From Actinomyces sp. HMSC035G02 (lineage in GTDB: Bacteria; Actinomycetota; Actinomycetes; Actinomycetales; Actinomycetaceae): DNA of 7,237 nt. The stretch covers positions 1-7,237 of the forward strand of contig KV835896.1 in assembly GCA_001838165.1 (NCBI GenBank), written 5' to 3'. The translations under genes and the position numbers were made by a program. Below are positions 6,462 through 7,237 of the stretch, piece by piece; the first letter of the stretch is position 1, and each line of letters opens with the position of its first letter. The notes under the pieces are model-generated. The model was not told where the DNA came from, made no database searches, and was given only the letters and a program-made list of their open reading frames with translations.

Positions 6462-7237
6462 GTGTAGTTGGGGTCTGAATCCGCCGGTTTCGAGGAGGCA
6501 GCGGGTGATGTAGTGGGTGGGGCTTCGGAATCCGAGTGCGGGTCCGCGTAGGTGTTCGAGGCGTCCGTTGATGGCTTCGGTAGGACCGTTGCTGGTGTGG
6601 GGATGATCGAAGTAGGCCAGGATGTCCCCGGCTCGGCGTTTGAGTGTCCTGCCCAGCGTGATGAGCTCGGTCAGACCCCTCGGTACACGCGTGGAGGTCA
6701 GGGTGTTGATTTCGGCTTCCATCAGGGCCGTACCCACGTCTGTGTCGGGCGCGCGGTAGGCGCCAGGTGATGTTTTGGTAGGCGCTCCAAGTGACCTCGA
6801 GCGCGACGTGCTCCTCACCGGAAAACAGGTTGAGTAGTTGGTGCTGCTGGCGTGGTGTGAGCAGGCAAGATCTGGTGTGTAACATCCTGCGGGCCTTGTA
6901 CAGGGGGTCGGTGGCACGCCCGCGCCGGTGGTGGAGTTCTTGCTGAATGCGTCTGCGGCACTCATCCAAGGCGTTGCCAGCCAGGTGCACGACATGGAAG
7001 GGGTCCATGACTGCCCTCGCGCCGGGGAGTTCTTCAGCGGCTGCGCTTTTGAACCCGGTGAATCCATCCATCGCGACGATCTCAATGCGTTCGCGCCACG
7101 TGTCAGGGCGGGAGGCCAGCCAGGTTTTGAAGACCTGCTTGGAGCGACCCGGGACCATGTCCAAGACTCGGGAGGGACCGCTGCGATCATGGACGGGTGT
7201 CATGTCCAAGATGACGGTGACGTATTTGTCGCCGTAG
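6444..7237 (-). pseudogene. ISL3-family transposase, frameshifted and 5' partial
   Basis: The gene enters from the right edge: the frame is already open with YGDKYVTVILDMTPV, a conserved ISL3 catalytic-domain stretch. It continues LDMVPGRSKQVFKTWLASRP, VAMDGFTGFKSAAAEELPGA and MDPFHVVHLAGNALD, so the DDE-type core is present. After VTWSAYQNI the reading frame must change near 6760-6766 to recover AYRAPDTDVG, LGRTLKRRAGDILAYFDHP, TSNGPTEAINGRLEHLRG and LLETGGFRPQLHPQL. No A-rich slippery site is at the junction, so this looks like a disabling indel rather than programmed frameshifting. No stop follows the normal C-terminus: the second frame reads out of the element into antisense of the methyltransferase gene as far as 6204. 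The element is probably not autonomously active. Confidence 0.85.

Larger units (their letters stand above)
6442..7237 (-). mobile_element. ISL3-family insertion sequence (partial, one end visible)
   Basis: The element contains an ISL3-type transposase gene on the minus strand and continues past the window end. Its transposase-3' end is placed near 6442-6444, where GGGGCTCTTGATAATTGGGG resembles the GGCTCTT-type terminal inverted repeat of many ISL3 members (family knowledge). The other terminal repeat and the expected 8-bp target duplication cannot be checked here. Insertion lies about 10 bases after the methyltransferase stop, leaving that gene intact. Confidence 0.8.

Overview
The window looks like accessory chromosome from an actinomycete, most likely Actinomycetaceae (Actinomyces/Schaalia-like). 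The evidence is moderately high GC with C/G-rich third codon positions in the clear genes, a DUF6318-like envelope protein type, and an ISL3-family transposase of the kind common in Actinomycetota. The genus is inference; there is no rRNA or marker gene.

Layout. Bases 1-645 hold no intact large gene. They contain two related strong hairpins (about 36-84 and 494-540), which bracket a 21-bp tandem repeat (134-238) and the C-terminal end of a broken winged-helix protein gene (about 290-453). The repeat lies inside a 56-codon ORF, so it would encode a 7-residue repeat peptide. Bases 648-3116 hold a tight three-gene operon on the minus strand, transcribed from high to low coordinates. It encodes a membrane-anchored DUF6318-like protein, then a secreted protein with a PKD-like WGDG segment, then a second anchored or secreted DUF6318-like protein. 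The first two genes overlap by 14 bases and the last two are 14 bases apart, so the products probably work together at the cell envelope. A 12-bp-stem hairpin lies in the leader of this operon.

Bases 3181-4013 are an intergenic stretch with no convincing gene. It includes a perfect 7-7-7 inverted repeat (3385-3405) and a small hairpin (3795-3809).

Bases 4014-6431 hold a two-gene plus-strand unit: a 508-residue protein with a ParB/sulfiredoxin-like N-terminal domain and an unrecognised C-terminal domain, then 3 bases later a D12-class (Dam-like) DNA adenine methyltransferase with all expected motifs. This coupled ParB-like/methyltransferase pair is the best candidate here for an under-described DNA-modification or defence module. 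No nuclease or ATPase partner is visible. An ISL3-family insertion sequence, with a frameshifted transposase gene on the minus strand, begins about 10 bases after the methyltransferase stop and runs off the window end. Any third gene may therefore have been separated or lost.
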